Shown: positions 54,501 to 63,178, counted from the first letter of the stretch. The stretch is 64,000 nt of DNA from Methylobacter sp. S3L5C (GCF_022788635.1 NZ_CP076024.1:3100001-3164000), one strand, 5' to 3'. Notes: generated by a model not told the origin, from the letters alone. Made by a program: numbers and translations.

Positions 54501-54848
54501 AACCCGATTTATTTCACCGCCACCGCCATGATAGGTATGATTGCTTTGGCGGGTATTGTTGTGCGCAACTCCATTATCCTGATCGACTTTATCGAACGCA
54601 TTCGTGCCCGTGCCGATGTAACGCTTGCCGATGCGCTGATTGAAGCGGGTGCGATTCGCTTACGGCCTATCTTTCTGACTGCGGGAGCGGCCATGTTCGG
54701 TGCCTTTGTAATTATTCTTGATCCGATATTTTCAGGACTGGCCTGGAGCTTTATCTTTGGTATTTTTGCCTCGACTTTATTCTCACTGTTGGTAATTCCG
54801 GTGGTTTATTTTTTGATTAACAAGGAAAAGGAAGTAAGTAACAAATAA
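51585..54848 (+). CDS. RND-family efflux permease
   Basis: The 1087-residue inner-membrane pump follows the RND plan, with twelve membrane helices and two large periplasmic loops. Landmarks are LTPREEDPQIVVPVMDVLIE (about 46), LGLLVDDPIVDVENIHRHY (proton-relay DD pair, about 435), and QTGSLTVPLVMMIAIPLTVI plus AGIVVRNSIILIDFIERIRA near 930-1010. The substrate cannot be read from the sequence; the hydrophobic heavy-metal-specific (CusA) methionine pattern is not obvious, so a general drug or solvent class is more likely. It is the third gene of the tripartite operon. Confidence 0.92.
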   Translation: MDELQNQKPKRGLTTKIVEIFTTSQLSILFLIISLLAGAAALVLTPREEDPQIVVPVMDVLIEYPGASSEEVEKLVSTPLEVLLKQIEGVEYVYSISKPGAAMVTVRYFVGQDFEDSLVKTWDRLMSNQNLIPPGVTHWKVSPVEIDNVPIVLLTLSAQNNNYDSMALRRIADELIISLRSVGDVGKSWVVGGEQRQVSIYANPASLAAHGVTLIEVTQALANANVNLQAGSFESNNREILLEAGPHFSSSPEVGATVIKSVAGRPVYLRDVARIEDGPADVDHYTRIGFGPAVDEMPTIGKATGNQPQVGQERPMVTIAVAKRKGSNAVHVAEAVIANAEKMHGTLIPEDVLLTVTRDYGETANDKVNELVKHLSFAIVIIVVLLAFSLGLKESFIVSIAVPMTLALTLLLDYISGYTINRVTLFALILSLGLLVDDPIVDVENIHRHYKLRKESPLEALLTAVDEVRPPTILATFTVIVSFLPMFYITGMMGPYMAPMAFNVPIAMIVSLIVAFTVTPWASFKLLQSEYHKHSDEAPEVLEKIFIYRTYRAALGPLLATPRRAKLFLLIVLIAFVGSTMLAITRAVPLKLLPFDNKNELQIMIDMPRGSTLEKTDEVARALGSYLATVNEVTDYQTYTGLAAPMDFNGMVRHYYLRSGGYVGEVRINLLAKDKREQQSHEIALRIRSDIEKIGKQYGANLKIVEIPPGPPVLSGLVAEIYGPPEATIDSLIAVSKRVRADMEKTEGVVDVDDFSEAQHDKVHFQLNREKAALSGVSVAQVAETLRIALAGQTVGIVHADRERQPLEINLQLPRALRSSIADLLALRVKIDQGELIPLSELGTATLENEDQPIYHKNLQRVSYVIAEMAGRSPVEAVFDLNDTFAERPLPPGYRAELAGEGEWKITVDVFRDLGLAFAAALVMIYVLLVGQTGSLTVPLVMMIAIPLTVIGIMPGFWLLNQFMATPVAGYPNPIYFTATAMIGMIALAGIVVRNSIILIDFIERIRARADVTLADALIEAGAIRLRPIFLTAGAAMFGAFVIILDPIFSGLAWSFIFGIFASTLFSLLVIPVVYFLINKEKEVSNK

Positions 54849-54928
54849 TAAATAAATTTTTTCTGGTTGCCAAGATCTTAATTGGGAGCCGTTAAGTTAC
54901 GTAACAACAGCTAAAGTTCCTATTAATT

Positions 54929-55696
54929 ATGAATCGTACATTTGCTAACATCATCATCGACATCATTGCGGCACTTCTACTCTTAGGTATGATTACGACA
55001 GGATACATATTGCGTTTTCCGTTGCCACCAAGTAGCAACAAAACCTTGAGTTTGTGGGGTTATACCCGTCATCAATGGGGCGATGGCCATTTCTGGATCA
55101 GTCTGGGGCTTTTGATAATCCTTATTATTCATTTGGTTTTACATTGGAATTGGATAGTTACCGTAATAGGTAAACGCTGTCATTTGTTACAAACTGCGCA
55201 CCCTTCACTAATTCGCAGTGGAATATTAACAGGTGGTATAGTTATCTGTCTTATGACGATTTTTGCTTGGACTGCTGAAAATAGCGTTAAAGAAATAGCC
55301 GGTCCAATGCGAGGAAAACACTTGGGGCATAGGGGGAATGCTGATCCGGTTAACGAATCTTTAACCACTTTGCCGATACACAATAGTATTGATCAACAAG
55401 CTGTAGGGTTATGGAAAGATATCTACCCAATATTCGAGAACAATTGCCTGTCATGCCATGGTCCACAAAAACAGTTAGCTAATTTTCGTGTTGATCGCCG
55501 GGAAGATTTCTTCGGAAGTAATGGGCGATCACCTTTAATTTTACCGGGACAGGGCGCTGCAAGTCCGTTAATTGCTATTGTATCCGGGATAAGAAAGGAC
55601 ATGCCGATGGCTAATGTACATAAGCTTTCTGAACAAGATGTTTTGAAACTGAAAGCCTGGATAGATTCGGGAGCAGAGTGGACGGTAAAAAGCTGA
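54929..55696 (+). CDS. DUF4405 membrane domain fused to a c-type cytochrome domain
   Basis: The 255-residue protein has three membrane segments (about 6-25, 51-72 and 92-112), with HWNWIVTVIGKR after the second, typical of DUF4405. A C-terminal haem c domain (about 165-255) follows, with NNCLSCHGPQKQLANFRVDR (CxxCH about 173-177) and the LPGQGAASPLIAIVSG and KDMPM motifs of planctomycete-type cytochrome c (PSCyt1). It could receive electrons from the quinone pool or pass them out to the periplasm. It lies 80 bp after the RND gene and may be co-transcribed. Confidence 0.75.
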   Translation: MNRTFANIIIDIIAALLLLGMITTGYILRFPLPPSSNKTLSLWGYTRHQWGDGHFWISLGLLIILIIHLVLHWNWIVTVIGKRCHLLQTAHPSLIRSGILTGGIVICLMTIFAWTAENSVKEIAGPMRGKHLGHRGNADPVNESLTTLPIHNSIDQQAVGLWKDIYPIFENNCLSCHGPQKQLANFRVDRREDFFGSNGRSPLILPGQGAASPLIAIVSGIRKDMPMANVHKLSEQDVLKLKAWIDSGAEWTVKS

Positions 55697-55974
55697 GGTT
55701 GGGAAATAAGCCTGACAGGTCAGGCATGCTTTCCATGCCGGATATTTAGCGGTCGTTTATAGAACTGATAATCGGTTTACTCACAGATATTTTATTAATG
55801 AAGCCTGTCCAACAGTGGCTCTTAAGTAACAGGCTTATTTTTTTAATCATAGGTAAGTTATCAAGGCAAACACATGAATATCTGGAGAATTTAAACATAC
55901 GGGATAAAATTCCTATAGACTTTCTACTCAGCAACGCTGTTTCCATATTAGCACGAACTTTATTTAGAGCTTCC
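55697..55974. other. Intergenic region without recognised features
   Basis: About 280 bp. The short frames present on both strands lack ribosome binding sites and family resemblance. Nothing else is seen. Confidence 0.5.
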
Positions 55975-56631
55975 CTAACGTGGCTTTAATAAATAGATTT
56001 TCTCCTGTAAACGATTCAGTCCCTGAGCTTGAAGTTGGGGATATTCATCCAGTACGTCTTGTTTGCAGAGTAGTATGATTTCATGATCTTCCTGATAAAG
56101 GTCGCGAATCTCGTTTTCACTGACGGAAAAAGGCGGACCATTCATTTCTTTTTGTTCATAGTCAAATGTCATCAGTAAAGTTTTCACGTTATCCGGCAAA
56201 ATGTTTTTTAAATGTTGAACGTATTGTTGACGGAGTTCGACAGGCAAGGCAACCAGTGAAGCACGATCAAAAACACAGGCTATGTCCTGAACCTGATCGC
56301 TATTAATATTGAAAAAATCACCTTGAAGAATGACCAAACTATCGGCTTCCCAACGGCAAAAGTTATCTTGTTGAACGATTTCAGGATTTAAACTGCTTTC
56401 AGTAAAAAAATCGCGTACAGCAAGCGGGCTTATTTCGACGCCAAGAACCCGGTATCCTTGTCCGCATAGCCATAACATATCGCGGGTTTTTCCACATAAC
56501 GGAACCAATACACGGCAATGTTTGGTAGCGTTTAAATGCTGCCAATACGATTTAAGATGACTATTGATTTCCTGTTGGTGAAAACCAATTTTATTTTTTT
56601 CCCAACTTTCAAGCCAGAATTCAGTATTCAT
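55975..56631 (-). CDS. tpm: Thiopurine S-methyltransferase
   Basis: The 218-residue enzyme matches bacterial TPMT length. It has MNTEFWLESWEKNKIGFHQQ at the N-terminus, VLVPLCGKTRDMLWLCGQGY (SAM site, about 42-61), GVEISPLAVRDFF, ACVFDRASLVALP and the MTFDYEQKEMNGPPFSV block. Bacterial TPMT methylates selenium, tellurium and thiol compounds. ATG 56631 is the conserved start; the longer frame to 56685 is not used. It is monocistronic. Confidence 0.92.
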   Translation of the reverse strand: MNTEFWLESWEKNKIGFHQQEINSHLKSYWQHLNATKHCRVLVPLCGKTRDMLWLCGQGYRVLGVEISPLAVRDFFTESSLNPEIVQQDNFCRWEADSLVILQGDFFNINSDQVQDIACVFDRASLVALPVELRQQYVQHLKNILPDNVKTLLMTFDYEQKEMNGPPFSVSENEIRDLYQEDHEIILLCKQDVLDEYPQLQAQGLNRLQEKIYLLKPR

Positions 56632-56835
56632 AATAGCGGCCTCACCAGTGATTGAAAATGCTGTATAAGTGGGTAGTAAAATCAAAGTCCGTCGTTACAC
56701 GGACAAAGAAAAAGAAGTTATCTAGCAACTTCCTCATTTGTATGTCAAACAAAGTTAGTTTGCCATAGATGATATTTTCTCGGTACTAAACTGGTGTTGT
56801 TCAATAAATCGAATTATTGGTGATAAAAGTTTTTC

Positions 56836-57012
56836 ATGACGGCCATCAGCAGTCATTCCGGACTTACAGCAATAACTATTAAAGAGCGGCAATTAAATAT
56901 TCCCCAAACTATCTGTGTTGGCACGAGAGTTTTTGAACAACATCGACAACTCGTATCGGAATCGCTATTCAATACTGCTCTGGGAAATTTTCAATATTTA
57001 ACGCTGACTTAG
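56836..57012 (+). CDS. Possible small protein, unrecognised
   Basis: A 58-codon frame from ATG 56836 to TAG 57012 encodes ITIKERQLNIPQTICVGTRV followed by FEQHRQLVSESLFN. It has no clear ribosome binding site and no family that I know. It may equally be the end of a decayed gene. The rest of the 56632-57036 gap holds nothing recognisable. Confidence 0.2.
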   Translation: MTAISSHSGLTAITIKERQLNIPQTICVGTRVFEQHRQLVSESLFNTALGNFQYLTLT

Positions 57013-57036
57013 CTTTTTGATAGAGTCAAGATACCT

Positions 57037-57561
57037 TTAATGCCAACCACCGTATTGTGTCGTCGGATCACCTCGCCAGCCAGTAGTGGTTTTATTCGCA
57101 TCAGGCGTATGTACGGTATCTTCCGCAGCGCGGATCATATTAACACGAGTATACCCCCCCATTGTTTTCGCTACTTTAGCAATTGCCGTTGTTGATGGAT
57201 TAATAAAATATTTCGTAATCGTGTCATCAATAACAGCAGTGACTAGTTTTTCTGCGCTTGAGTCAGAAGAAAACGTTAACAGAATTGGTAAAACCGTATT
57301 GGCTGGAATTTCCACGCGGAAATGGCTATTGTCCACCGCCACATGGGTAATGATACGATCGCTTTCATCAGTCACTTTAACTATACCCGTTTTAATCGCA
57401 CCTTTGTCATTGCTAACAATACCCTCTATAAAAGTCGCTTGTGTGTATTTTTTTGCCATAGATTGACTCACCTTCGCAGTTTTTTGACCTTGATCACAAC
57501 CAGTGATCAAGAAACAGCTTAAGTTCACCAGTAATAATGAAAATAAAATTTTATGCTTCAT
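57037..57561 (-). CDS. Hypothetical lipoprotein
   Basis: The 174-residue product has a lipoprotein signal with lipobox LITGC (about residues 17-21; SCFLITGCDQGQK). A beta-rich domain (about 45-125) follows with EGIVSNDKGAIKTGIVKVTD and HFRVEIPANTVLPILLTFSS, like a carboxypeptidase-regulatory or Ig-type fold. A glycine-tryptophan-rich tail (TTGWRGDPTTQYGGWH) ends it. No family recognised. ATG 57561 directly precedes the signal. Confidence 0.65.
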   Translation of the reverse strand: MKHKILFSLLLVNLSCFLITGCDQGQKTAKVSQSMAKKYTQATFIEGIVSNDKGAIKTGIVKVTDESDRIITHVAVDNSHFRVEIPANTVLPILLTFSSDSSAEKLVTAVIDDTITKYFINPSTTAIAKVAKTMGGYTRVNMIRAAEDTVHTPDANKTTTGWRGDPTTQYGGWH

Positions 57562-57611
57562 AATAGCTCTCAATAATTCCTAGTGATATAGGAAAGTATA
57601 CTAAATTAAGT

Positions 57612-57900
57612 AACAATACCTTCGCCAAAATTTAAGCTGCTCTTGCATGAATCTTACCTATTTCTTCGGCTTTGGAAGATACGGTAGTCGATTAAAAATG
57701 TGTCATCATTCTTGCAATACCTTCGTCAAAAAATTACCCCTCGAACATAGAAAACATAGGATGTTTAACTTATTGATAGTACGTGTTTATATTAAAAACT
57801 ATGTCAGCAAAATGCCCAATCGAATTATTAATAACTAATGCCATTGCCTCATTATTATGAATCATTAGGTTACAAACGAAAAATTGGCGAAGGTATTGTA
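57612..57900. mobile_element. Putative MITE-like element with terminal inverted repeats
   Basis: AACAATACCTTCGCCAAAATTT at 57612-57633 and its inverted partner at 57880-57900 (AAAATTGGCGAAGGTATTGT, in plus orientation) enclose about 290 bp. A third, internal copy (GCAATACCTTCGTCAAAAAA) lies at about 57713-57735. No transposase gene is inside. It lies between the lipoprotein gene and the rhodanese gene. Confidence 0.5.
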
Positions 57901-58035
57901 CAAACCATCAATGCGATAATATAAATTATCGCAACTAATTGATTTTATGGACTTGCACTGTTTTGTAGAGACTATCTAAAATCCTATGAAACAATTCTGT
58001 CGATTGTTTAAACTCACCCAATAGTGGTTATACCA

Positions 58036-58563
58036 TTACTTGTTCAAATTAGTTTTGTAGGAATAACCGCTATCTATCCATGCAGAAATGCCACCTGGCG
58101 CACGGTATACATTGGTGTAGCCTAGTTTTTTTGCCCAAGATGCCGCATTATGTGAGCGGCCACATTTGGTAAGACCGCAATAAGTGACGATTTTCTTGTT
58201 TTTATCAGCGCCCAGCAAGACACGATAATCCTCTTGCGTAAAACTATCAGGCATCGCTATATCTTTTTCCCAATTACCCGAGTGATTAGATTGAAAACCG
58301 AAATGCCGTGCGCCATCAATATAAGCCAGATTGTATTCTTCGGTAGGGTGTGCGTCGATTAGTACAAAGTTTTCTTTGGCATCAATCATTTGTTTAAGCT
58401 CAGCCACGCTCAAAAGTTTATAACTACCTTGCATGGTTTCTGTGGCTACTTTAAGCGCCACCGCTTCAATGTCAGTTTCTTTTAACAAACTATTGCCCGC
58501 CAACGCGCCATTAGTCACAAACAGGCATAAAACTATCAGGATACGGTACATTTTTTTCATCAT
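58036..58563 (-). CDS. Periplasmic rhodanese-domain protein
   Basis: The 175-residue protein has a signal peptide (about 5-22, RILIVLCLFVTNGALA) and a rhodanese domain with FVLIDAHPTEEYNLAYIDGA (about 68-87). The active-site loop is TYCGLTKCGRSHNAA (Cys about 128; second Cys 4 further on), and VYRAPGGISAWIDSGY is the C-terminal part. The extended loop differs from the usual six residues in the CxxxxxR cradle, so the substrate may not be simple thiosulfate. It complements the cytoplasmic rhodanese at 36311. Confidence 0.85.
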   Translation of the reverse strand: MMKKMYRILIVLCLFVTNGALAGNSLLKETDIEAVALKVATETMQGSYKLLSVAELKQMIDAKENFVLIDAHPTEEYNLAYIDGARHFGFQSNHSGNWEKDIAMPDSFTQEDYRVLLGADKNKKIVTYCGLTKCGRSHNAASWAKKLGYTNVYRAPGGISAWIDSGYSYKTNLNK

Positions 58564-58793
58564 CTTTCCTTGGCTATTAGTTTTTTAAGTGTGTCAAGTG
58601 GATCCCCAAGTAGCAAGAAAACCGTTCCAATAAATGGGTGTCAATTGGTATAGAGAATTAACCAAAAACAGACGAGAATTCATTCAAAATTGCGGGCAGG
58701 AATGCAATTATAATTCCTGCATACGAATCCTGTGGAGGATAATAGACCATACTCGCTCCAGAGGATAAGGAGGCGAGCATGTTTGAACGGTTA
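58564..58793. other. Intergenic region without recognised features
   Basis: About 230 bp between the rhodanese and carbonic anhydrase genes. I see no coding frame, and no strong hairpin or palindrome. Confidence 0.5.
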
Positions 58794-59375
58794 TTAACTA
58801 ACTCTACCGACTTCTGTCGCGGCGGGTACTTCAATTAGCCGGCCTGATTTAACGTCGTAGATGTAACCGTAAATGGGGATGTCGGAAGGAACCAGCGGAT
58901 GATTTTTAATGCGGGTTACATCTTCAAAAACGCTTTGTTCCTGGTCTTTAATGGTCAACCAGTCGATATATTTGCCTTCTGCTGAACCTGGACCTTCGCA
59001 GCAATCATGCCAGCCGTTGGCATCGACGGAGGCAGTTTTTAAGCTGCTGCCTAACAGGCCGCGCATGATATCGTCGGTAAACGTTTCCATGCCGCAGTCG
59101 GTATGATGAACGACAAACCATTCGCGGGTTCCCAGTAATTTATAGGAGATAACCAAAGAACGAATGGCGTCCTCACTGGCTCGGCCGCCAGCATTACGAA
59201 TTACGTGGGCATCACCTTCAGATAAGCCCGCATATTTGGCGGGATCCAAACGGGCATCCATACAGGTTAAAATCGCAAAATGTCTTCCGGGAGGCATAGG
59301 TAAAGCACCTTTGTCACCAAAATCATTCGCGTAATCTCTGTTTGCCGCTAAAACTTCATTAAGAATTTTACCCAT
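58794..59375 (-). CDS. Beta-class carbonic anhydrase
   Basis: The 193-residue enzyme has the zinc-ligand pattern [11 protein letters not shown] (Cys and Asp, about 38), with [11 protein letters not shown] (His and Cys, about 93) and [20 protein letters not shown] between them. It converts carbon dioxide and bicarbonate. The mid-protein DCCEG (about 124) is an additional cysteine pair. GAGAGG lies before ATG 59375. The gene diverges from a LysR regulator, which may control it. Confidence 0.9.
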   Translation of the reverse strand: MGKILNEVLAANRDYANDFGDKGALPMPPGRHFAILTCMDARLDPAKYAGLSEGDAHVIRNAGGRASEDAIRSLVISYKLLGTREWFVVHHTDCGMETFTDDIMRGLLGSSLKTASVDANGWHDCCEGPGSAEGKYIDWLTIKDQEQSVFEDVTRIKNHPLVPSDIPIYGYIYDVKSGRLIEVPAATEVGRVS

Positions 59376-59530
59376 AAACACCTCTCATTATTATTGTTGG
59401 GCCATAAAAAAACCGCTTGCTCCTGATCATTAAGGAATGAAAAAGACCAAGCGGCAATTAGAACAACTATCTCCAGTTCAAAGTTTACTCCAATAAAGCA
59501 TGGTTTTAAATAGCGATATAGGTTATACAA

Positions 59531-59549
59531 TATAAACTCAAAGTTTATA
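59531..59549. promoter_or_regulatory. Perfect palindrome in the LysR-carbonic anhydrase intergenic region
   Basis: TATAAACT-CAA-AGTTTATA is a perfect 8+3+8 inverted repeat, 12 bp upstream of the LysR start. A related CAAAGTTTA lies at about 59478. Such sites are typical of LysR autoregulatory operators (T-N11-A type), which is inference. Confidence 0.5.
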
Positions 59550-59560
59550 AAAGATCGAAT

Positions 59561-60463
59561 ATGGCTAAATTAAATAATACACAGGTATTTTGCCGAATTG
59601 TTGAGTTGGGTACTTTTACAGCGGTTGCCCGCGAAATGAATCTTTCTGCGATGATGATTAGTAAATACATGGCTCAGCTGGAAGAATCTTTAGGGGTTGC
59701 CTTATTAAACAGAACAACCAGGCGACTCAGCATGACCGAAGCGGGGGAAATATACTATCACCGCAGCAAGCAATTGCTGGAGGATTTTTCGGAACTGGAA
59801 GAATATACCTCGCAGATGGGTTTACAGGTAAAAGGTACTTTAAAAATCAGCGCATCAATTGATTTTGGCGGACTTTATATGGTGCCTGCCATTGATGCTT
59901 ATCAGCGGGAATATCCCGATGTTAAAATTTTGATGACCTTGCATAACAGCCAAGTTAATTTAAGCGAAGGCAGTTTCGATTTGTCTATTCTGGTCACGGA
60001 TACGCTTGATTTTGGCGTAGTTGCCAGAAAAATTGCCCAAACCCGATTATGCACTTATGCATCTCCTGACTATATCGCTGAACACGGTGAACCACAACAC
60101 ATTAACGAGTTAAGCTCGCATCGCTGTCTGCATTATATGGATACGCCACATAAAGATTATTGGGTGTTTAATGACGGTGGCGAGGAGGTTAAAATTAAGG
60201 CGAACTGGCATTTTGCCTCAAACAATGGCAGGGCCCTGTGTCAGGCAGCCGCTTTGGGTATGGGCATAACCCAGGCACCTGAATTATCGGTGATGAATTA
60301 TTTGGAACAGGGTCAGTTGATCGAAATTTTGCCGAATTTTCGCATTCCCTCGTTAAAGATTTATGCGACTTATCTGCAAAGACGCTTTCTGCCCGCCAAG
60401 TTAGCTACATTTGTGGAGTTTTTAATCAAATACTTTGCAAAAAACAACCGACTCTCAAGCTAA
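59561..60463 (+). CDS. LysR-family transcriptional regulator
   Basis: The 300-residue regulator has an N-terminal winged helix (about 5-62: FCRIVELGTFTAVAREMNLS, AMMISKYMAQLEESLGVALL, NRTTRRLSMTEAGEIYYHR) and an effector-binding domain from about 90 (GTLKISASIDFGGLYMVPAI). It is divergent from the carbonic anhydrase gene with a 185-bp shared control region containing a palindrome. The ligand is unknown. Confidence 0.88.
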   Translation: MAKLNNTQVFCRIVELGTFTAVAREMNLSAMMISKYMAQLEESLGVALLNRTTRRLSMTEAGEIYYHRSKQLLEDFSELEEYTSQMGLQVKGTLKISASIDFGGLYMVPAIDAYQREYPDVKILMTLHNSQVNLSEGSFDLSILVTDTLDFGVVARKIAQTRLCTYASPDYIAEHGEPQHINELSSHRCLHYMDTPHKDYWVFNDGGEEVKIKANWHFASNNGRALCQAAALGMGITQAPELSVMNYLEQGQLIEILPNFRIPSLKIYATYLQRRFLPAKLATFVEFLIKYFAKNNRLSS

Positions 60464-60784
60464 CTTGAAATTTATCTAAAGGCACACCATATGGTAAGAG
60501 GCTAATATTACCCATCCCCCGAAATTGTAAAATCAGTAGCCAAAGGGGGTATACTGAAATTGACTAACGTAGCCAATAATTAAATATACAATGTAATTGG
60601 GCTACTTTCTAATTGGTCATCTATATTGGCTATGTGTTGGGTCAATGTGACTTCAAACGGTGCGAATTTCGATAAAAACCTCATTGTTCCGTCAAAGCTG
60701 TTTTTTGCGACTCAGATGTGAACACAGCTGACACTGGATTTGAAAAGTTACAATACTATTCCTGTTTTACATGCTATTCTTTGC

Positions 60785-60800
60785 GTATCTTTTTTGATAC
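60785..60800. promoter_or_regulatory. Probable operator of the higBA-type operon
   Basis: GTATC-TTTTTT-GATAC is an inverted repeat directly before the TATAAATATG start region at 60803-60812. The promoter elements TTGCGT and TATAAA are nearby. The antitoxin is a likely ligand. The rest of 60464-60784 holds nothing recognised. Confidence 0.5.
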
Positions 60801-60809
60801 ACTATAAAT

Positions 60810-61154
60810 ATGACGCCAATACTTTCTGTTAATTTTTTTGCAACTGAAGCAGGTAGCGAACCCGTTAGAGAATGGTTAAAAGATTTATCTGCTCAAGATA
60901 GAAAAACTATTGGCGAAGATATTAAAACGGTGCAATTCGGTTGGCCTCTTGGTATGACGTTAGTCGATCACATTGAAGGCGACATTTGGGAAGTCAGAAT
61001 TAAGCTTGATAATCGGATAGCGCGAGTTCTGTTTGTAATCGTCAAAAAAACAATGATTCTGCTGCATGGCTTTATCAAGAAAGATCAAAAAACACCGAAA
61101 CCAGAGCTTGATTTGGCAAAACAAAGATTAAAGACCTTGCGGGGGAAAAGATGA
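60810..61154 (+). CDS. higB: HigB-type RelE-superfamily toxin (Gp49/DUF891-like)
   Basis: The 114-residue protein fits the Gp49-like HigB fold, with EPVREWLKDLSAQDRKTIGE (about 17-36), FGWPLGMTLVDHIEGDIWEV and RIARVLFVIVKKTMILLHGF (about 69-88), then the terminal KKDQKTPKPELDLAKQRLK. These toxins cut mRNA at ribosomes. The stop overlaps the antitoxin start by 4 bp (ATGA). Confidence 0.88.
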   Translation: MTPILSVNFFATEAGSEPVREWLKDLSAQDRKTIGEDIKTVQFGWPLGMTLVDHIEGDIWEVRIKLDNRIARVLFVIVKKTMILLHGFIKKDQKTPKPELDLAKQRLKTLRGKR

Positions 61155-61453
61155 ATAATCAACACAAAGAAAACCTTCATATTGGCAGCAGCTTTGACGA
61201 CTTTCTTAGCGAAGAAGCGATTCTCGAAGAAGTAACTGCCGTAGCAACAAAACGTGTTATTGCTTGGCAAATTTCAGAAGGTATGTCTTCGCTTAAGCTG
61301 AGTAAAACGGCAATGGCAAAAAAAATGCATACCAGCAGAGCATCGCTTAATAGGTTGTTGGATGAAAAAGACACCAGTTTAACTCTTACAACCTTAATGA
61401 GTGCCGCCGCCGCTCTTGGAAAAAAAGTAAGAATAGAACTGGAATCAGTCTGA
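61151..61453 (+). CDS. higA: HigA-type XRE antitoxin
   Basis: The 100-residue protein has a helix-turn-helix of the XRE type (about 45-85) with LKLSKTAMAKKMHTSRASLN and RLLDEKDTSLTLTTLMSAAA. It neutralises the upstream toxin and probably represses the operon at the GTATC palindrome. The toxin-first gene order is the HigBA arrangement. A 280-bp gap without recognised features follows. Confidence 0.88.
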   Translation: MNNQHKENLHIGSSFDDFLSEEAILEEVTAVATKRVIAWQISEGMSSLKLSKTAMAKKMHTSRASLNRLLDEKDTSLTLTTLMSAAAALGKKVRIELESV

Positions 61454-61734
61454 ATTTTATTTACAGCTCCCACGATGTAGGTAAGTCGAAGGGTCATTTA
61501 TTGGGTAGTGGGTGAAATCTGTAATTTTCAATATACTTGAGGTTATGACATTAAGTAGGTAGCCAAAAGTCTTTTAACAAAATAGTAAATGCAGTTTTTT
61601 GCCTAAGAAATCGTATTTAAACTTAAAAAATCTCCATTACTGGATTATTTGCTAAATAATCGATGATTTTATTTTTGAAAATGTTAAATAACTTTTGAAC
61701 GACTACTTACGATTAAACCCCCATAATATTGACC

Positions 61735-62417
61735 ATGACCTGTTATCAAGAAGTTACCTGTCGTCAGTGTAACAGCAACCCTATTTCGTCAGCCGGATAT
61801 AATGCGCACGGTGAACAACGTTACCGTTGCCAAGAGCCAAATTGCCCAGCTAAAACCTTTATGCTGAAATATCGTTACCGGGAGCCTGCGAGCTAGGCAT
61901 AAAGGAGCGGGTAATAGATATGGCAATCAATGGCAGTGGCATTCGTGATACGGGTCGTGTGCTAAAAATCGATAAGAATACGGTTATTAACACGTTAAGA
62001 AATAAAGCCGTCAGTCTTGTTTAGGTTAATCCCAAAATAGTTGGGCTGAGTGCCAGCGGCGAACTGAACGTCAGGCTAGAGGACGCGGGTTATGAGGCAG
62101 AACTCGACGAACAGTGGTCTTATGTCGGTAATAAATCTAATCAACGTTGGCTCTGGCACGCTATTGACCACGCTACCAACATCGTGCTTGCCTATATGTT
62201 CGGTAAGCGTAAGGATGTGGTTTTTCAAAAACTCAAAGCGTTACTTGAACCATTTGGTATCAAGCGGTACTACACTGATCATTGGGGAGCCTATGAACGC
62301 CATCTCGATGCCGACAAGCATGAAATTGGTAAGCGCAATACCCAAAAAATAGAACGTAAAAACCTAAACTTTAGGACGTGGATTAAACGTCTGGCATGCA
62401 AAACAATTCCTGATTAG
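61735..62417 (+). mobile_element. IS1-family transposase pseudogene
   Basis: The first frame from ATG 61735 encodes an InsA-like zinc-finger segment (CRQCNSNPISSAGYNAHGEQ, then RYRCQEPNC) and a stop. The second, after a frameshift, reads ERVIDMAINGSGIRDTGRVL and KIDKNTVINTLRN, then another stop. It ends with the InsB catalytic part: ELDEQWSYVGNKSNQRWLWH, VLAYMFGKRKDVVFQKL and YTDHWGAYERHLDADKHEIG. The C-terminus is truncated at RLACKTIPD, where IS1595 debris begins. It cannot move on its own. Confidence 0.85.
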
Positions 62418-62960
62418 CAAGATGCTTCAGCCGACCGAAGCCATACCTCTGAACGAGGCCCAATGGCAATAGCCGCGACAAGAAGACGCGATGGAAGCTT
62501 ATCGAGTTGGAAGCGGCTATTGAAGCGATAGGCAAATGCTGCCAAATAGTGCGAGGTGTGTTTTGCGAAGCCAAAGGCATGATAAGCACCACCCAGGCTG
62601 GTTTTTAGATTACCTAATATCGTATTAATCCAAAGAAATTCCGGCATATCTTTAAGTTTTCGACCGTCGACTATAATAGCCCGATGCTGACACCCAGCCT
62701 CGGATACCGCAGCAAAACAGCTCAAGCCATCAGAAAGCACGGAGCAATCAGGTACAAGGTTGATTTTAGCCCAGTCAGCAATGGCTTTTTTAGTGAAGCC
62801 GGAGACCGGTGTTAATTTGATGCGTAAAGGATGGCCATCGTCTCCTCCCGGCGTGATCGCGTTGCCGATCAAATACCAGTCTTTAATGCCGCTGATACGG
62901 AATAAAGGAACATCCGTTTTATCTGTATTGATACGTAATTTTCAGCTTAACAAGTTACCT
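62414..62960 (-). mobile_element. IS1595-family transposase remnant (ISXO2-like domain)
   Basis: The minus-strand frame has ISXO2-like transposase hallmarks: HPLRIKLTPVSGFTKKAIAD, VLSDGLSCFAAVSEAGCQHR, LWINTILGNLKTSLGGAYHA and YRFNSRFQLDKLPSRLLVAA. The N-terminal zinc-ribbon part and the first catalytic aspartate region are missing, so the IS is dead. It abuts the IS1 remnant, which suggests nested insertions. Confidence 0.85.
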
Positions 62961-62989
62961 TTTGCAAACTGAGCGTTATCGCTTATTCG

Positions 62990-63178
62990 TCACTTCCAGT
63001 TCCTCACTACCTGAGAAGTGCCGCATTCCGTAACGCGATAATCGGTATTGAGATCTTTCTTATGGCCTCCTCCGCGATTATGTAAATTGATGATTCGGCC
63101 ATTGGGGCATTCCAGTTGCACCAGAAGATCGCCAATGTGAGGATGAGCAATATGAATATCGACAGCCTTAACAAACAC
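62990..63178 (-). pseudogene. Proprotein-convertase P-domain fragment
   Basis: A 62-residue minus-strand frame carries VKAVDIHIAHPHIGDLLVQL, then ECPNGRIINLHNRGGGHKKD and LNTDYRV. This is the core of the P (Homo B) domain that follows subtilisin-like proteases in secreted bacterial proteins. Neither the protease nor the rest of the domain is present. Confidence 0.65.

Noticed and set aside
51585-54848. A heavy-metal (CusA-type) efflux pump
   Set aside because: I could not see the methionine pairs expected for copper or silver transport, so a substrate is not assigned.
55746-55989. Short overlapping frames of about 60 codons
   Set aside because: No ribosome binding sites, no family resemblance, and both strands are equally open.
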